A stretch of 5,446 nt of DNA from Kiritimatiellia bacterium (GTDB lineage: Bacteria; Verrucomicrobiota; Kiritimatiellia; RFP12; UBA1067): positions 1-5,446 of the forward strand of contig JAFYQC010000119.1 in assembly GCA_017547265.1 (NCBI GenBank). Reading direction: 5' to 3'. Of this stretch, positions 1-4,524 are shown one piece after another. The notes below the pieces were generated by a model. That model was not told the DNA's origin. It was given only the letters and a program-made list of their open reading frames with translations, and did not search any database. Position 1 is the stretch's first letter. Each line of letters opens with the position of its first letter. Position numbers and translations under genes: made by a program.

Positions 1-94
1 GTTCTCGTTTACGGATGGTGCGGGGGCGAGTTCGCCCGCGCGCCAATGGACAGTTGTTTTTCGGTTGTTTAGGTTGTTTTCATTACAAAGGGGC
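1..94. other. Left flank of the IS, no gene seen
   Basis: No convincing coding frame is visible. A small hairpin lies at 24-37 (GGGCG, loop AGTT, CGCCC). The stretch then turns T-rich, with three copies of GTTGTTT at 53-59, 64-70 and 73-79. The hairpin is too far from the T-rich part to be a normal intrinsic terminator. IS110-family elements often insert in palindromic repeats, so the hairpin may be part of a target, but this is inference. Confidence 0.4.
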
Positions 95-111
95 TCGGTG
101 AAAAACGCAGG

Positions 112-117
112 TATAAT
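112..117 (+). promoter_or_regulatory. Orphan -10 box (TATAAT) for left-end RNA
   Basis: A perfect TATAAT with no TTGACA-like hexamer 16-18 nt upstream and no TGn extension. Transcription would begin near 124, at the start of the 5' stem-loop at 121-159. In IS110 elements the RNA promoter is completed only in the excised circle, where the right end supplies the -35 box. The TTGACA at 1832-1837 fits that role. Confidence 0.55.
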
Positions 118-120
118 GTA

Positions 121-342
121 GAACGAGCATTTTCCTTCAAGGCAGGGAAGGCGTCGTTCTTTGACAACTGGCTGAAAGAGAGACGACTTGCAAACATGCC
201 GCCGCGCGCGCCTGCGTCGTCAAAGCGCCGCGCGCGCGTCGGCATGTTCACAAGTCTCGCGCCCTTTCCGGAGTCCGACCTGCAGACACCCTGCGGGTGT
301 TCACAAGTCTCGGCATGGAAAAGCAGTCCCTCCGGGGTCTGC
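121..342 (+). ncRNA. Candidate bridge RNA (seekRNA) of the IS110 element
   Basis: Structure visible by eye: (1) a 5' stem-loop, GAACGA (121-126) with TCGTTC (154-159), enclosing CCTTC (134-138) with GAAGG (147-151); (2) a large hairpin with arms 185-210 and 231-256, made of GACTTG/CAAGTC, AACATGCCG/CGGCATGTT and an 8-bp CG-alternating stem, 23 pairs in 26 positions around a 20-nt loop; (3) ACACCC (286-291) with GGGTGT (295-300). GACGAC (182-187) and CTTTGACAAC (159-168) can each also pair with 216-225, so alternative folds exist. In IS110-group elements a guide RNA with a 5' stem-loop and two loops lies between the left end and the recombinase gene and pairs with target and donor DNA; the position and layout fit this. 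The two guide loops were not assigned, and the 3' end is only bounded by the next promoter. No peptide is expected from it. Confidence 0.5.
245..312 (+). repeat. 15-bp direct repeat inside the left-end RNA region
   Basis: TGTTCACAAGTCTCG occurs at 245-259 and again at 298-312, 53 bp apart. The first copy forms the 3' arm of the large hairpin. The second could compete for the same 5' arm around 185-194, giving a possible switch between two folds. It could also be a leftover of a short tandem duplication. Confidence 0.75.
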
Positions 343-348
343 TATAAT
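340..348 (+). promoter_or_regulatory. Extended -10 promoter of the transposase gene
   Basis: TG (340-341), C, TATAAT (343-348) forms an extended -10 element; no good -35 box is present. The transcript would start near 355, just before the leader hairpin at 363-386. The stretch immediately upstream can form a stem, AGCAG (322-326) with CTGCT (339-343), that overlaps the -10 box. Confidence 0.6.
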
Positions 349-362
349 GCGTCTTGACAAAC

Positions 363-386
363 GCACTCTCCCACGGTGGGAGGTGC
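363..386 (+). promoter_or_regulatory. Leader hairpin of the transposase mRNA
   Basis: GCAC, a bulged T, CTCCCA, loop CGG, TGGGAG, GTGC form a 10-bp stem with one bulge, placed between the predicted transcription start and the ribosome site AAGGAGG at 409-415. It leaves the ribosome site free. A role in insulating the mRNA 5' end or in protein binding is possible but unproven. Confidence 0.5.
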
Positions 387-422
387 AACAAACACCAACA
401 GCAAAACCAAGGAGGAACTGCA

Positions 423-1508
423 ATGGAACATTATACATCAATCGGCATCGACGTGGGCGACAAAACTTCGAGGATCTGCGTCATGACGAAAGCGGGCGGC
501 CAGAGGAGGATCGTCGAAGAGCTCACAGTCCCCACGACCAGGGAAGGCTTCAGCGGAGGCCTTGCGGACAAGGACCGGAGCTGGCCGGTGACGTTCGAGA
601 CGGGCGTGCACTGCCGCTGGATGAAGGAGCACATCGCCGCGATGGGCTTCAGGGTGTACGTCGCGAACCCCGCCAAGCTCAAGCTGCTGACGGAGTCCGA
701 CGCGAAGAACGACCGCAACGACGCGCGCGCCCTGGCGAGGTACACGCTCGCGGACGTCGGGATGCTGCACCCCGTGTTCCTCCGTCCGGACAGCCACCAG
801 CGGATGATACGCCTGCTGGAGGCCTGGCAGGTCCTGGTGCGCACGAGGACGAAGATCATCAACGAGCTGCGCGGGTTCGCGAAGTCCATGGGGTTCCGCA
901 TCCCCAGGAAGGACGCGAGCCGATTCCACACGCTGGACCGTTCCGCGTGGCCGGCCGACCTCGAGAGCCTGAGCTGGCAGATGTTCGACGTGCTGGAGGT
1001 CATAGCGCTCAAGATCAAGGCGTACGAAAGCCAGATGCGCAAGCTGGCGGACACCGAGGAGTTCAGGCAGGACGTCGGGCGCGTCCGGCAGGTGGTCGGG
1101 GTCGGGTTCCTGTGCTCGGTCGCGTTCGTCGCGTTCCTCGGCGGCAACTACGGGAGGTTCGCCAAGGCGCGGGACGTCGGCCCGTACCTTGGGCTTGTGC
1201 CGCGGCAGGACCAGTCCGGCGACATGAACAGACAGCTGTCGATCACGAAGAAAGGATCCGGGCTGCTGCGCACGCTGCTCACGGAATGCGCGCAGACCGT
1301 GCTCAAGGACGGCGTGAGGGCGACGGACCTAAAGCTCAAGGGGCTCAGGATATGCGAACGGGGAGGGTCAAGCTCGCGGAAGCGGGCGGTCACGGCGGTG
1401 GTGCGGGGGCTCGCGGTCACGATGGCGGCGCTGCTGAAGCACCCCGAACGAGAGTACGTCCCGCTCTCCGGGGCAGGCCGGAAGGCGGTCGCGGAGGCCA
1501 TGGCATGA
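423..1508 (+). CDS. IS110-family transposase (DEDD serine recombinase)
   Basis: A 361-aa recombinase that would cut and join DNA at the IS ends and target under the direction of a guide RNA. The N-terminal RuvC-like domain has the four acidic residues: D10 in IGIDVGD, E59 in VTFETG, and D97 and D100 in KNDRNDA, with the usual three-residue step between the last two. A helical linker follows (about 125-210). The C-terminal transposase_20 domain has VGVGFL (225-230), FAKARDVGPYLGLVP (246-260) and the serine motif DQSGD, where S265 is the likely nucleophile, then the conserved KKGSGLLRTLL. The start at 423 has a strong AAGGAGG site 7 nt upstream. An in-frame TTG at 354 would lie at the predicted transcription start and is disfavoured. 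The gene looks full length and intact. Its GC-rich third positions contrast with the genes to the right. Confidence 0.95.
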   Translation: MEHYTSIGIDVGDKTSRICVMTKAGGQRRIVEELTVPTTREGFSGGLADKDRSWPVTFETGVHCRWMKEHIAAMGFRVYVANPAKLKLLTESDAKNDRNDARALARYTLADVGMLHPVFLRPDSHQRMIRLLEAWQVLVRTRTKIINELRGFAKSMGFRIPRKDASRFHTLDRSAWPADLESLSWQMFDVLEVIALKIKAYESQMRKLADTEEFRQDVGRVRQVVGVGFLCSVAFVAFLGGNYGRFAKARDVGPYLGLVPRQDQSGDMNRQLSITKKGSGLLRTLLTECAQTVLKDGVRATDLKLKGLRICERGGSSSRKRAVTAVVRGLAVTMAALLKHPEREYVPLSGAGRKAVAEAMA

Positions 1509-1528
1509 CGGACGCGCGGTTGCCCTGC

Positions 1529-1826
1529 GGCAGGACGCGGCGAAGCACGCCCTGCCTGCGGGAGCGGTAGCGGGAGCCCCAACCGTCGGAGTAGACCATA
1601 ACCCTGCCGAGAAAGGAGACTTAAGGCGACATGCGAATGCGCCTGCAGTGAAAGCGACCGATGTCCCGTCCCGGGAGAGTGCGTACTAACGTTGGCACCT
1701 GGAGTGCGTGGCGAAGATTGCACACCCGAGCACGGATCGTAGGATGCGCGGGCCCGCAAGGCCAGAGCGCGAATAAAAGCGAGACATCACGGCTTCACGG
1801 CAAAGCGGAAATCGCTCGCCGCGATT
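1529..1826 (+). ncRNA. Structured non-coding right end of the IS, function unknown
   Basis: About 300 bp between the transposase stop and the TTGACA carry a series of stems: GGCAGG/CCTGCC with inner GCG/CGC (1529-1556); AGGCG, bulged A, CAT, GCGA tetraloop, ATG, CGCCT (1624-1644); TCCCG/CGGGA (1664-1676); GCGC and GGCC paired across CGCAA (1746-1770); and AATCGC/GCGATT (1810-1826). The GCGA loop closed by a long stem is a real RNA-type motif. In the IS1111 branch of this family the guide RNA lies downstream of the recombinase, so this stretch is the alternative guide-RNA candidate. No promoter was found inside it. It could also be the 3' untranslated part of the transposase mRNA. Confidence 0.4.
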
Positions 1827-1831
1827 GGCTA

Positions 1832-1841
1832 TTGACAACTG
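1832..1841 (+). promoter_or_regulatory. Right-end -35 box and repeat of left-end sequence
   Basis: TTGACA (1832-1837) is a consensus -35 with no -10 box 16-18 nt downstream in the integrated DNA. The 10-mer TTGACAACTG recurs at 161-170, right after the 5' stem-loop of the candidate left-end RNA. A donor-guide segment matching the right end would produce such a repeat, but a chance match is not excluded. Confidence 0.5.
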
Positions 1842-1968
1842 TTCTCATAAAAACGTTAGTGGAGCCTTTTGCCAGCCTTCGGAGTTTCTCTCTGCAAGGG
1901 ATGAAAAACAGAGATGTACTCATTTTGCCGTCCATGCGGCCTTGCTTCTGCACGGTAACGCCGGAATA
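1842..1968. other. Right flank of the IS, no gene seen
   Basis: This joins the IS to the promoter at 1969-1977. A 57-codon frame starting with ATG at 1901 crosses that promoter and ends by overlapping the next gene, but it has no ribosome site and resembles no protein I know. Nothing else stands out. Confidence 0.35.
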
Positions 1969-1977
1969 TGATAAAAT
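1969..1977 (+). promoter_or_regulatory. Extended -10 promoter upstream of the Fic remnant
   Basis: TG (1969-1970), A, TAAAAT (1972-1977) without a -35 box. It lies in GGAATATGATAAAATAC, which recurs with one change at 4195-4211. The transcript would start near 1984, giving a leader of about 80 nt before the 160-aa ORF, and could run through the closely spaced genes downstream. Confidence 0.55.
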
Positions 1978-2060
1978 ACTGGCATCTCATTCAGCAGCGG
2001 CATTGATTCTGTTTTACGCAGATAAGCATTGCCGGTTGCAAATGAAGAAAAGGGAGAAGG

Positions 2061-2543
2061 ATGATGCCGTATGACGATCCAAGCTTGAAGCAATTTGAAA
2101 ACTACTATCTTTCGCACAAGCCTAACGAGCGCGAGCGCGCCGAGAACTGGGCCATTGCAATCGGCTTGCAGAAAGTAGACGGCCTTACGCCGTCCGAGCA
2201 TCTCATCTCTGTCGCAAAGAAGCACATCGAAGGCAAGATATCAAGCGAAAAAGCCGTTCGGCTGGTTGACAGGTATTACGAGACGAAGTCCGGCCATGAC
2301 GAACCGGAGGACAAGAAAGAGGCGGACCGCGTTTCGGCCCGCATCAACCAGATTATCGAAGAAGACGGATTTTACCTTTCGCCCACGTATTTGACAGGCT
2401 TGCATGGGCTAATCTTCGAGGGCGTGTTCCCGCATGCTGGCGCGATTCGCGAAGTCAACTCAGCCGGTCGCCTCCGTCGTGTTGGCCCCGACAAGGGCGG
2501 TTCTTGGGAAGTCATTGAATCTGTGTTAGACTTTGGTGTGTGA
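2061..2543 (+). CDS. Internally deleted Fic protein with VbhA-like antitoxin domain
   Basis: 160 aa. Residues 28-74 (AENWAIAIGLQKVDGL through HIEGKIS to DRYYE) match the VbhA-type antitoxin domain that precedes Fic AMP-transferase domains and blocks them. Residues 104-133 (FYLSPTYLTGLHGLIFEGVFPHAGAIREVN in the full run) match the beginning of a Fic domain. The usual continuation, ending in the catalytic HxFxxGNGR-type loop, is absent. Instead residues 134-152 read SAGRLRRVGPDKGGSWEVI, typical of the last strands of the winged helix at the C-terminus of Fic proteins. An in-frame internal deletion of roughly two thirds of the gene is the simplest reading. The product cannot be an active Fic enzyme, but the antitoxin part could fold and might neutralise a Fic toxin elsewhere. 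A ribosome site (AGGGAG, 2051-2056) suits ATG 2064 slightly better than ATG 2061. The next gene starts 27 bp downstream. Confidence 0.75.
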   Translation: MMPYDDPSLKQFENYYLSHKPNERERAENWAIAIGLQKVDGLTPSEHLISVAKKHIEGKISSEKAVRLVDRYYETKSGHDEPEDKKEADRVSARINQIIEEDGFYLSPTYLTGLHGLIFEGVFPHAGAIREVNSAGRLRRVGPDKGGSWEVIESVLDFGV

Positions 2544-2570
2544 TGCGAGCATGGTAAGGACGGAGGGAAA

Positions 2571-2897
2571 ATGACACTAGATAATTTCCGTTGCCGTTGT
2601 TGCGGAGAGTGCTGCCGCATCAAGGATGGCATTGTTCGCGTGTCGTCCGCGGAAGTGAAACGCATTGCCTCGTTTCTCGGCATGAGCGAGAGCGACTTCA
2701 TAGAGCGCGAGACGGAACTTGCCCCCGACCGCAAGAGCCTCATGCTCAAGAGCCGTCCCGATGGGTCATGCGCATACCTTACTGCCGACAATCTTTGTCG
2801 CATCAACCAAGTCAAGCCCGACAAGTGCCGAACCTTTCCATTCGAGTGGACCAATCCCGACTCGGCGACTGTTTGCCCAGCTCTGGCCACTCCGTGA
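2571..2897 (+). CDS. YkgJ-type CxxCxxCC cysteine-cluster protein
   Basis: 108 aa, apparently complete. The N-terminus has FRCRCCGECC (C8, C10, C11, C14, C15), and further conserved cysteines sit at C67 (SCAYL), C76 (NLCRI), C86 (KPDKCRTFPFEW) and C102 (CPAL). This spread of cysteines and the CRTFPF block define the YkgJ/PF03692 family, thought to bind a metal or Fe-S cluster; its biochemical role is not established. A GGAGGG ribosome site (2562-2567) precedes the ATG. The gene follows the Fic remnant at 27 bp and precedes the 265-aa gene at 31 bp, so co-transcription from the promoter at 1969 is likely. The sequence just before its start lies in the stretch that resembles the 3' flank of the second Fic tail (4080-4124), so it may have been brought next to that tail by recombination. 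Confidence 0.88.
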   Translation: MTLDNFRCRCCGECCRIKDGIVRVSSAEVKRIASFLGMSESDFIERETELAPDRKSLMLKSRPDGSCAYLTADNLCRINQVKPDKCRTFPFEWTNPDSATVCPALATP

Positions 2898-2928
2898 TCC
2901 TTCAATTCAAACCATATCGAAAAGTGAC

Positions 2929-3726
2929 ATGAAGACTTATGGCGTGAGCTTTGACGGATTTCAGCCCTCGTGCGGCTGGCCAATGTACAAAAACGTGGAA
3001 GAGAAGTTGATTCCGCATTTGAAGTGCGAGGTTGAGCGGTGGCGCGTGCGCCGCGATGCGGCGGCGAGCGAACGGGCTGCGCTTAAAGGGCTGAAGCCCG
3101 ATATCGACGGATTGGTCAAATCACGCGCAGGACTTGTTGCCAAGTTGCAGTCGCCGATATCGGGCGGAGAGACCAAAGTTGGTGACGTGATTTCGATGGG
3201 GGTAAAAGAGGCTGAAATCAAGACGGACGGTACCTGGCCTGAACTTTTTTCATGGCTCACCGAAGCGGCGACCCCACTTGGGCAGATCGCCATTTTCTAC
3301 AAGCATGCCTGCGAGAGAGCTGATTTCAATCTTGACTGTTATCAGAATTGCCTTGAGTCGACCGAGATAGATATTCGCTTCTGGACTCGCACGCTTGAAT
3401 TGCAGCATGCCTATTGGGTATTTGAAAAGGCTGAGTTCAAATATAAAACAAAGTTGTGCCGTGGACTGGTGAAGACACTGGTCGATTATATAGGCGACTG
3501 CCGCGAGCAATTGGGACGCTTTGACAATGAAGAGAGCAGGTCATCGGCACTCTACAAAGACATCGAATGGCTGCTAAAGGAGGCTGAAGCAGATCTTGCT
3601 TACTATCGCCAGATCAAGGCCGATATTGCTGCAGTTGGCGTTGAGGAGGCTCTCAGGCTTTCAAGCCGCAAGATCACGCAACCGACTACTGATATTGACA
3701 ATGGAGGCGCCTTGAATCAGCCATGA
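2929..3726 (+). CDS. Unrecognised 265-aa soluble, mostly helical protein
   Basis: I do not recognise this family. The protein starts MKTYGVSFDGFQPSCGWPMY and is predicted by eye to be mostly helical and charged: one helical stretch at about 22-75 rich in K, R and E with an alanine-rich centre, a glycine-containing break at 78-92 (SGGETKVGDV), then a long run of amphipathic helices at 104-245 rich in W, Y, F and C (C33, C128, C137, C141, C177, C191). No signal peptide or membrane segment is seen. The start at 2929 is the first Met after the YkgJ stop; an upstream in-frame extension to 2719 only runs through the YkgJ gene in another frame. The ribosome site is weak. Its stop overlaps the start of the RNA-ligase-like gene as ATGA, so the two were probably translationally coupled and may have worked together. 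It could be an accessory subunit of an RNA-repair or defence unit, but that is inference from position only. Confidence 0.75.
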   Translation: MKTYGVSFDGFQPSCGWPMYKNVEEKLIPHLKCEVERWRVRRDAAASERAALKGLKPDIDGLVKSRAGLVAKLQSPISGGETKVGDVISMGVKEAEIKTDGTWPELFSWLTEAATPLGQIAIFYKHACERADFNLDCYQNCLESTEIDIRFWTRTLELQHAYWVFEKAEFKYKTKLCRGLVKTLVDYIGDCREQLGRFDNEESRSSALYKDIEWLLKEAEADLAYYRQIKADIAAVGVEEALRLSSRKITQPTTDIDNGGALNQP

Positions 3727-3842
3727 AGAAGATTCCGACATTGTTCAAACGCACATTCGACGAACATCACAGTAAGCACATAACTCCCGGAATTGCGCCG
3801 GGGTTTGAGTGGGTGCTGGAGGGGCGCGGCATCGCCACGGAG
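3723..3842 (+). pseudogene. 5' fragment of an RNA-ligase-like gene
   Basis: The first 40 residues (MKKIPTLFKRTFDEHHSKHI, then TPGIAPGFEWVLEGRGIATE) match the N-terminus of a family of small RNA ligases, in which the next residues carry the KxDG motif whose lysine takes the AMP. Here the match stops exactly before that lysine: codon 41 onward reads PMRHRRLQ and the frame runs on to 4013 without similarity to a ligase. The remaining bulk of a ligase, several hundred residues, is absent, so no adenylylation is possible. The start overlaps the stop of the 265-aa gene (ATGA); a GGAGG at 3703-3707 is rather far upstream, so coupling probably drives translation. The gene must have been intact when this operon arose. 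Confidence 0.65.
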
Positions 3843-4080
3843 CCAATGCGTCACAGACGGCTCCAAAGCATCACAGTGATGCTTTGGATGATGCTTTGGA
3901 ATCGCGGCTTTTTATGCTTTAAAAAAGGCACCGTCTTCAGACCAGAACGAGCTAGCTGCGATTCTTGGCGTTTCTCAGGCAACAGTGCAACGATGTTTCA
4001 AACGGCTACTTAAGGCAGGTAATGTTGTGCGTGTCGGTGGAAAGCACTTCGGCCATTGGGAGGTCATTAAGCCCGCGTAA
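3842..4080 (+). pseudogene. 3' tail of a Fic-family gene (winged helix), frameshifted
   Basis: From 3842 the frame starting GCC AAT reads ANASQTAPKHHSDALDDALE and then SRLFML before a TAA at 3920. One extra T in the TTTAAAAAA run (3918-3926) would restore the frame into KKAPSSDQNELAAILGVSQA, then TVQRCFKRLLKAGNVVRVGG and KHFGHWEVIKPA, ending at TAA 4078-4080. The second part is the winged helix-turn-helix found at the C-terminus of many Fic proteins, with GVSQATVQR as the recognition-helix region and the GKxxGHWEV wing. No Fic catalytic domain precedes it; it is joined straight to the RNA-ligase fragment. The tail and its 3' flank resemble those of the Fic remnant at 2460-2560. Confidence 0.65.
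3863..3887. repeat. Perfect 12-bp inverted repeat plus tandem copy
   Basis: CCAAAGCATCAC and GTGATGCTTTGG flank a single A, forming a 25-bp palindrome. Its right arm overlaps a 12-bp tandem unit, GATGCTTTGGAT followed by GATGCTTTGGAA (3878-3901). The site sits at the join of the ligase fragment and the Fic tail, 20 bp after the junction. It could be an operator, a cruciform that promoted the rearrangement, or a by-product of it. Confidence 0.85.
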
Positions 4081-4146
4081 GATTTCGTCGTGTGGCGCGA
4101 GTATAGGGTAGAGGGAGCAAAATCAAGAGTGGAAAATGAGGTGCAG

Positions 4147-4206
4147 ATGACGGAGTGGGCGACGCAGAAGTTTGTGGAGTCACACAACAGCGCTGGAATA
4201 TGGTAA
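4147..4206 (+). CDS. Possible short ORF or 5' gene fragment, 19 aa
   Basis: ATG ACG GAG TGG onward reads MTEWATQKFVESHNSAGIW and then TAA. A GAGGTG at 4138-4143 makes a fair ribosome site. The stop lies inside the promoter at 4201-4209. It could be the surviving start of a lost gene or a chance frame; no family was recognised. Confidence 0.25.
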   Translation: MTEWATQKFVESHNSAGIW

Positions 4207-4209
4207 AAT
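4201..4209 (+). promoter_or_regulatory. Extended -10 promoter before the CARF-like fragment
   Basis: TG (4201-4202), G, TAAAAT (4204-4209), inside GGAATATGGTAAAATAC, which differs from the promoter at 1969-1977 at one of 17 positions. Transcription would start near 4216, only about 4 nt before the ATG at 4220, so the message would be nearly leaderless. Confidence 0.55.
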
Positions 4210-4219
4210 ACAAGTATCA

Positions 4220-4372
4220 ATGACAAAGCCTTGTGAACCATCTGCTCGCATCATCCCTTGTTCCCTGAAGTGCTTCGCACGAAGGAGTATCCTCGTCGCT
4301 GACATGGGAACGTCGCCCGCCGTGCTGACGAACGCGGTGTGGACGCTCGTGCTCAATAGAAACGCGATGTGA
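4220..4372 (+). pseudogene. 5' fragment resembling a CARF/Cas NE0113-type protein
   Basis: The 50 codons read MTKPCEPSARIIPCSLKCFA, then RRSILVADMGTSPAVLTNAV and WTLVLNRNAM before TGA. The stretch ILVADMGTSPAVLTxxVWxL is like the first strand and ligand-binding turn of CARF-type CRISPR accessory proteins, such as the NE0113 family, which usually read ILLxxxGxSPxVxTExLxxL. These proteins are several hundred residues long, so only the first strand and helix remain. No ribosome site is seen. No CRISPR repeats or other cas genes are in the window. Similarity was judged by eye over about 22 residues, so the family call is tentative; a chance resemblance is possible. Confidence 0.4.
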
Positions 4373-4380
4373 AGTGAAAA

Positions 4381-4389
4381 TGATATAAT
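4381..4389 (+). promoter_or_regulatory. Extended -10 promoter upstream of the restriction gene
   Basis: TG (4381-4382), A, TATAAT (4384-4389) with no clear -35. Transcription would start near 4396, about 125 nt before the restriction-modification gene, and would include the split small ORF at 4414-4524. It is the most likely promoter for that gene. Confidence 0.6.
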
Positions 4390-4413
4390 ATGGGGAGATG
4401 ATTATGAGTAGGC

Positions 4414-4524
4414 GTGAAACAAGTTAAAACCTATGTGTTGTTGGACGAATTTTACGATTCAAATGACTAAAACCATTTTTCTGTTGAGAACGGAAATGAA
4501 ATGCGACTTGTGAGGTTGAAATGA
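4414..4524 (+). CDS. Small ORF split by an in-frame UAA, overlapping the next gene
   Basis: From GTG 4414 one frame reads VKQVKTYVLLDEFYDSND, a UAA at 4468-4470, then NHFSVENGNEMRLVRLK and a TGA at 4522-4524 that overlaps the next ATG as ATGA. The second half has its own ATG at 4501. The frame could be a leader peptide that couples translation to the restriction gene, the broken remains of a small protein, or chance. No family was recognised. The rest of 4081-4520 holds the fragments and promoters listed separately. Confidence 0.3.

Larger units (their letters stand above)
95..1841 (+). mobile_element. IS110-family insertion sequence (ends approximate)
   Basis: The element is defined by its DEDD/serine recombinase at 423-1508 and by the long structured non-coding stretches on both sides. 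IS110 elements lack normal terminal inverted repeats and usually share only a short core at the two ends, so the ends cannot be read by eye. The proposed limits rest on promoter geometry: the TATAAT at 112-117 has no -35 box in place, while the right side carries TTGACA at 1832-1837. Joining the two at a shared GT (98-99 and 1841-1842) gives a 17-nt spacer; joining at CT (94-95 and 1839-1840) gives 19 nt. The resulting length of about 1.75 kb is above the usual range for the family, because both flanking non-coding regions exceed 300 bp. Confidence 0.6.

Noticed and set aside
1..6. GTTCTC at the window start and at 1841-1846 as IS end repeats
   Set aside because: Using them would make a 1.85-kb element and give no -10 box at the right distance from TTGACA; six bases can match by chance.
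33..212. CGCGCGCC shared by the left flank (37-44) and the large hairpin (205-212) as target and guide
   Set aside because: The sequence is low-complexity and easily matched, and a left end at about 45 would separate the TATAAT from the end by more than 60 bp.
245..312. CRISPR array suggested by the 15-bp repeat
   Set aside because: Only two copies, with a hairpin-forming spacer and no third unit.
354..422. In-frame upstream TTG start extending the transposase by 23 aa
   Set aside because: It lies at the predicted transcription start and has no ribosome site, while ATG 423 has AAGGAGG at proper spacing and gives the family's usual N-terminus.
431..1147. Long minus-strand frames opposite the transposase
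   Set aside because: They mirror the high-GC coding strand and show no family features or ribosome sites.
188..1570. 460-aa + strand frame overlapping the transposase
   Set aside because: It is a shadow frame of the GC-rich transposase gene, rich in Arg and Gly with no recognisable domain.
1661..2074. 137-aa + strand frame after the IS
   Set aside because: It spans the structured right end of the IS and the downstream promoter, with no domain and no ribosome site.
2719..2928. N-terminal extension of the 265-aa protein
   Set aside because: It runs out of frame through the well-supported YkgJ gene; the first Met after that gene is at 2929.
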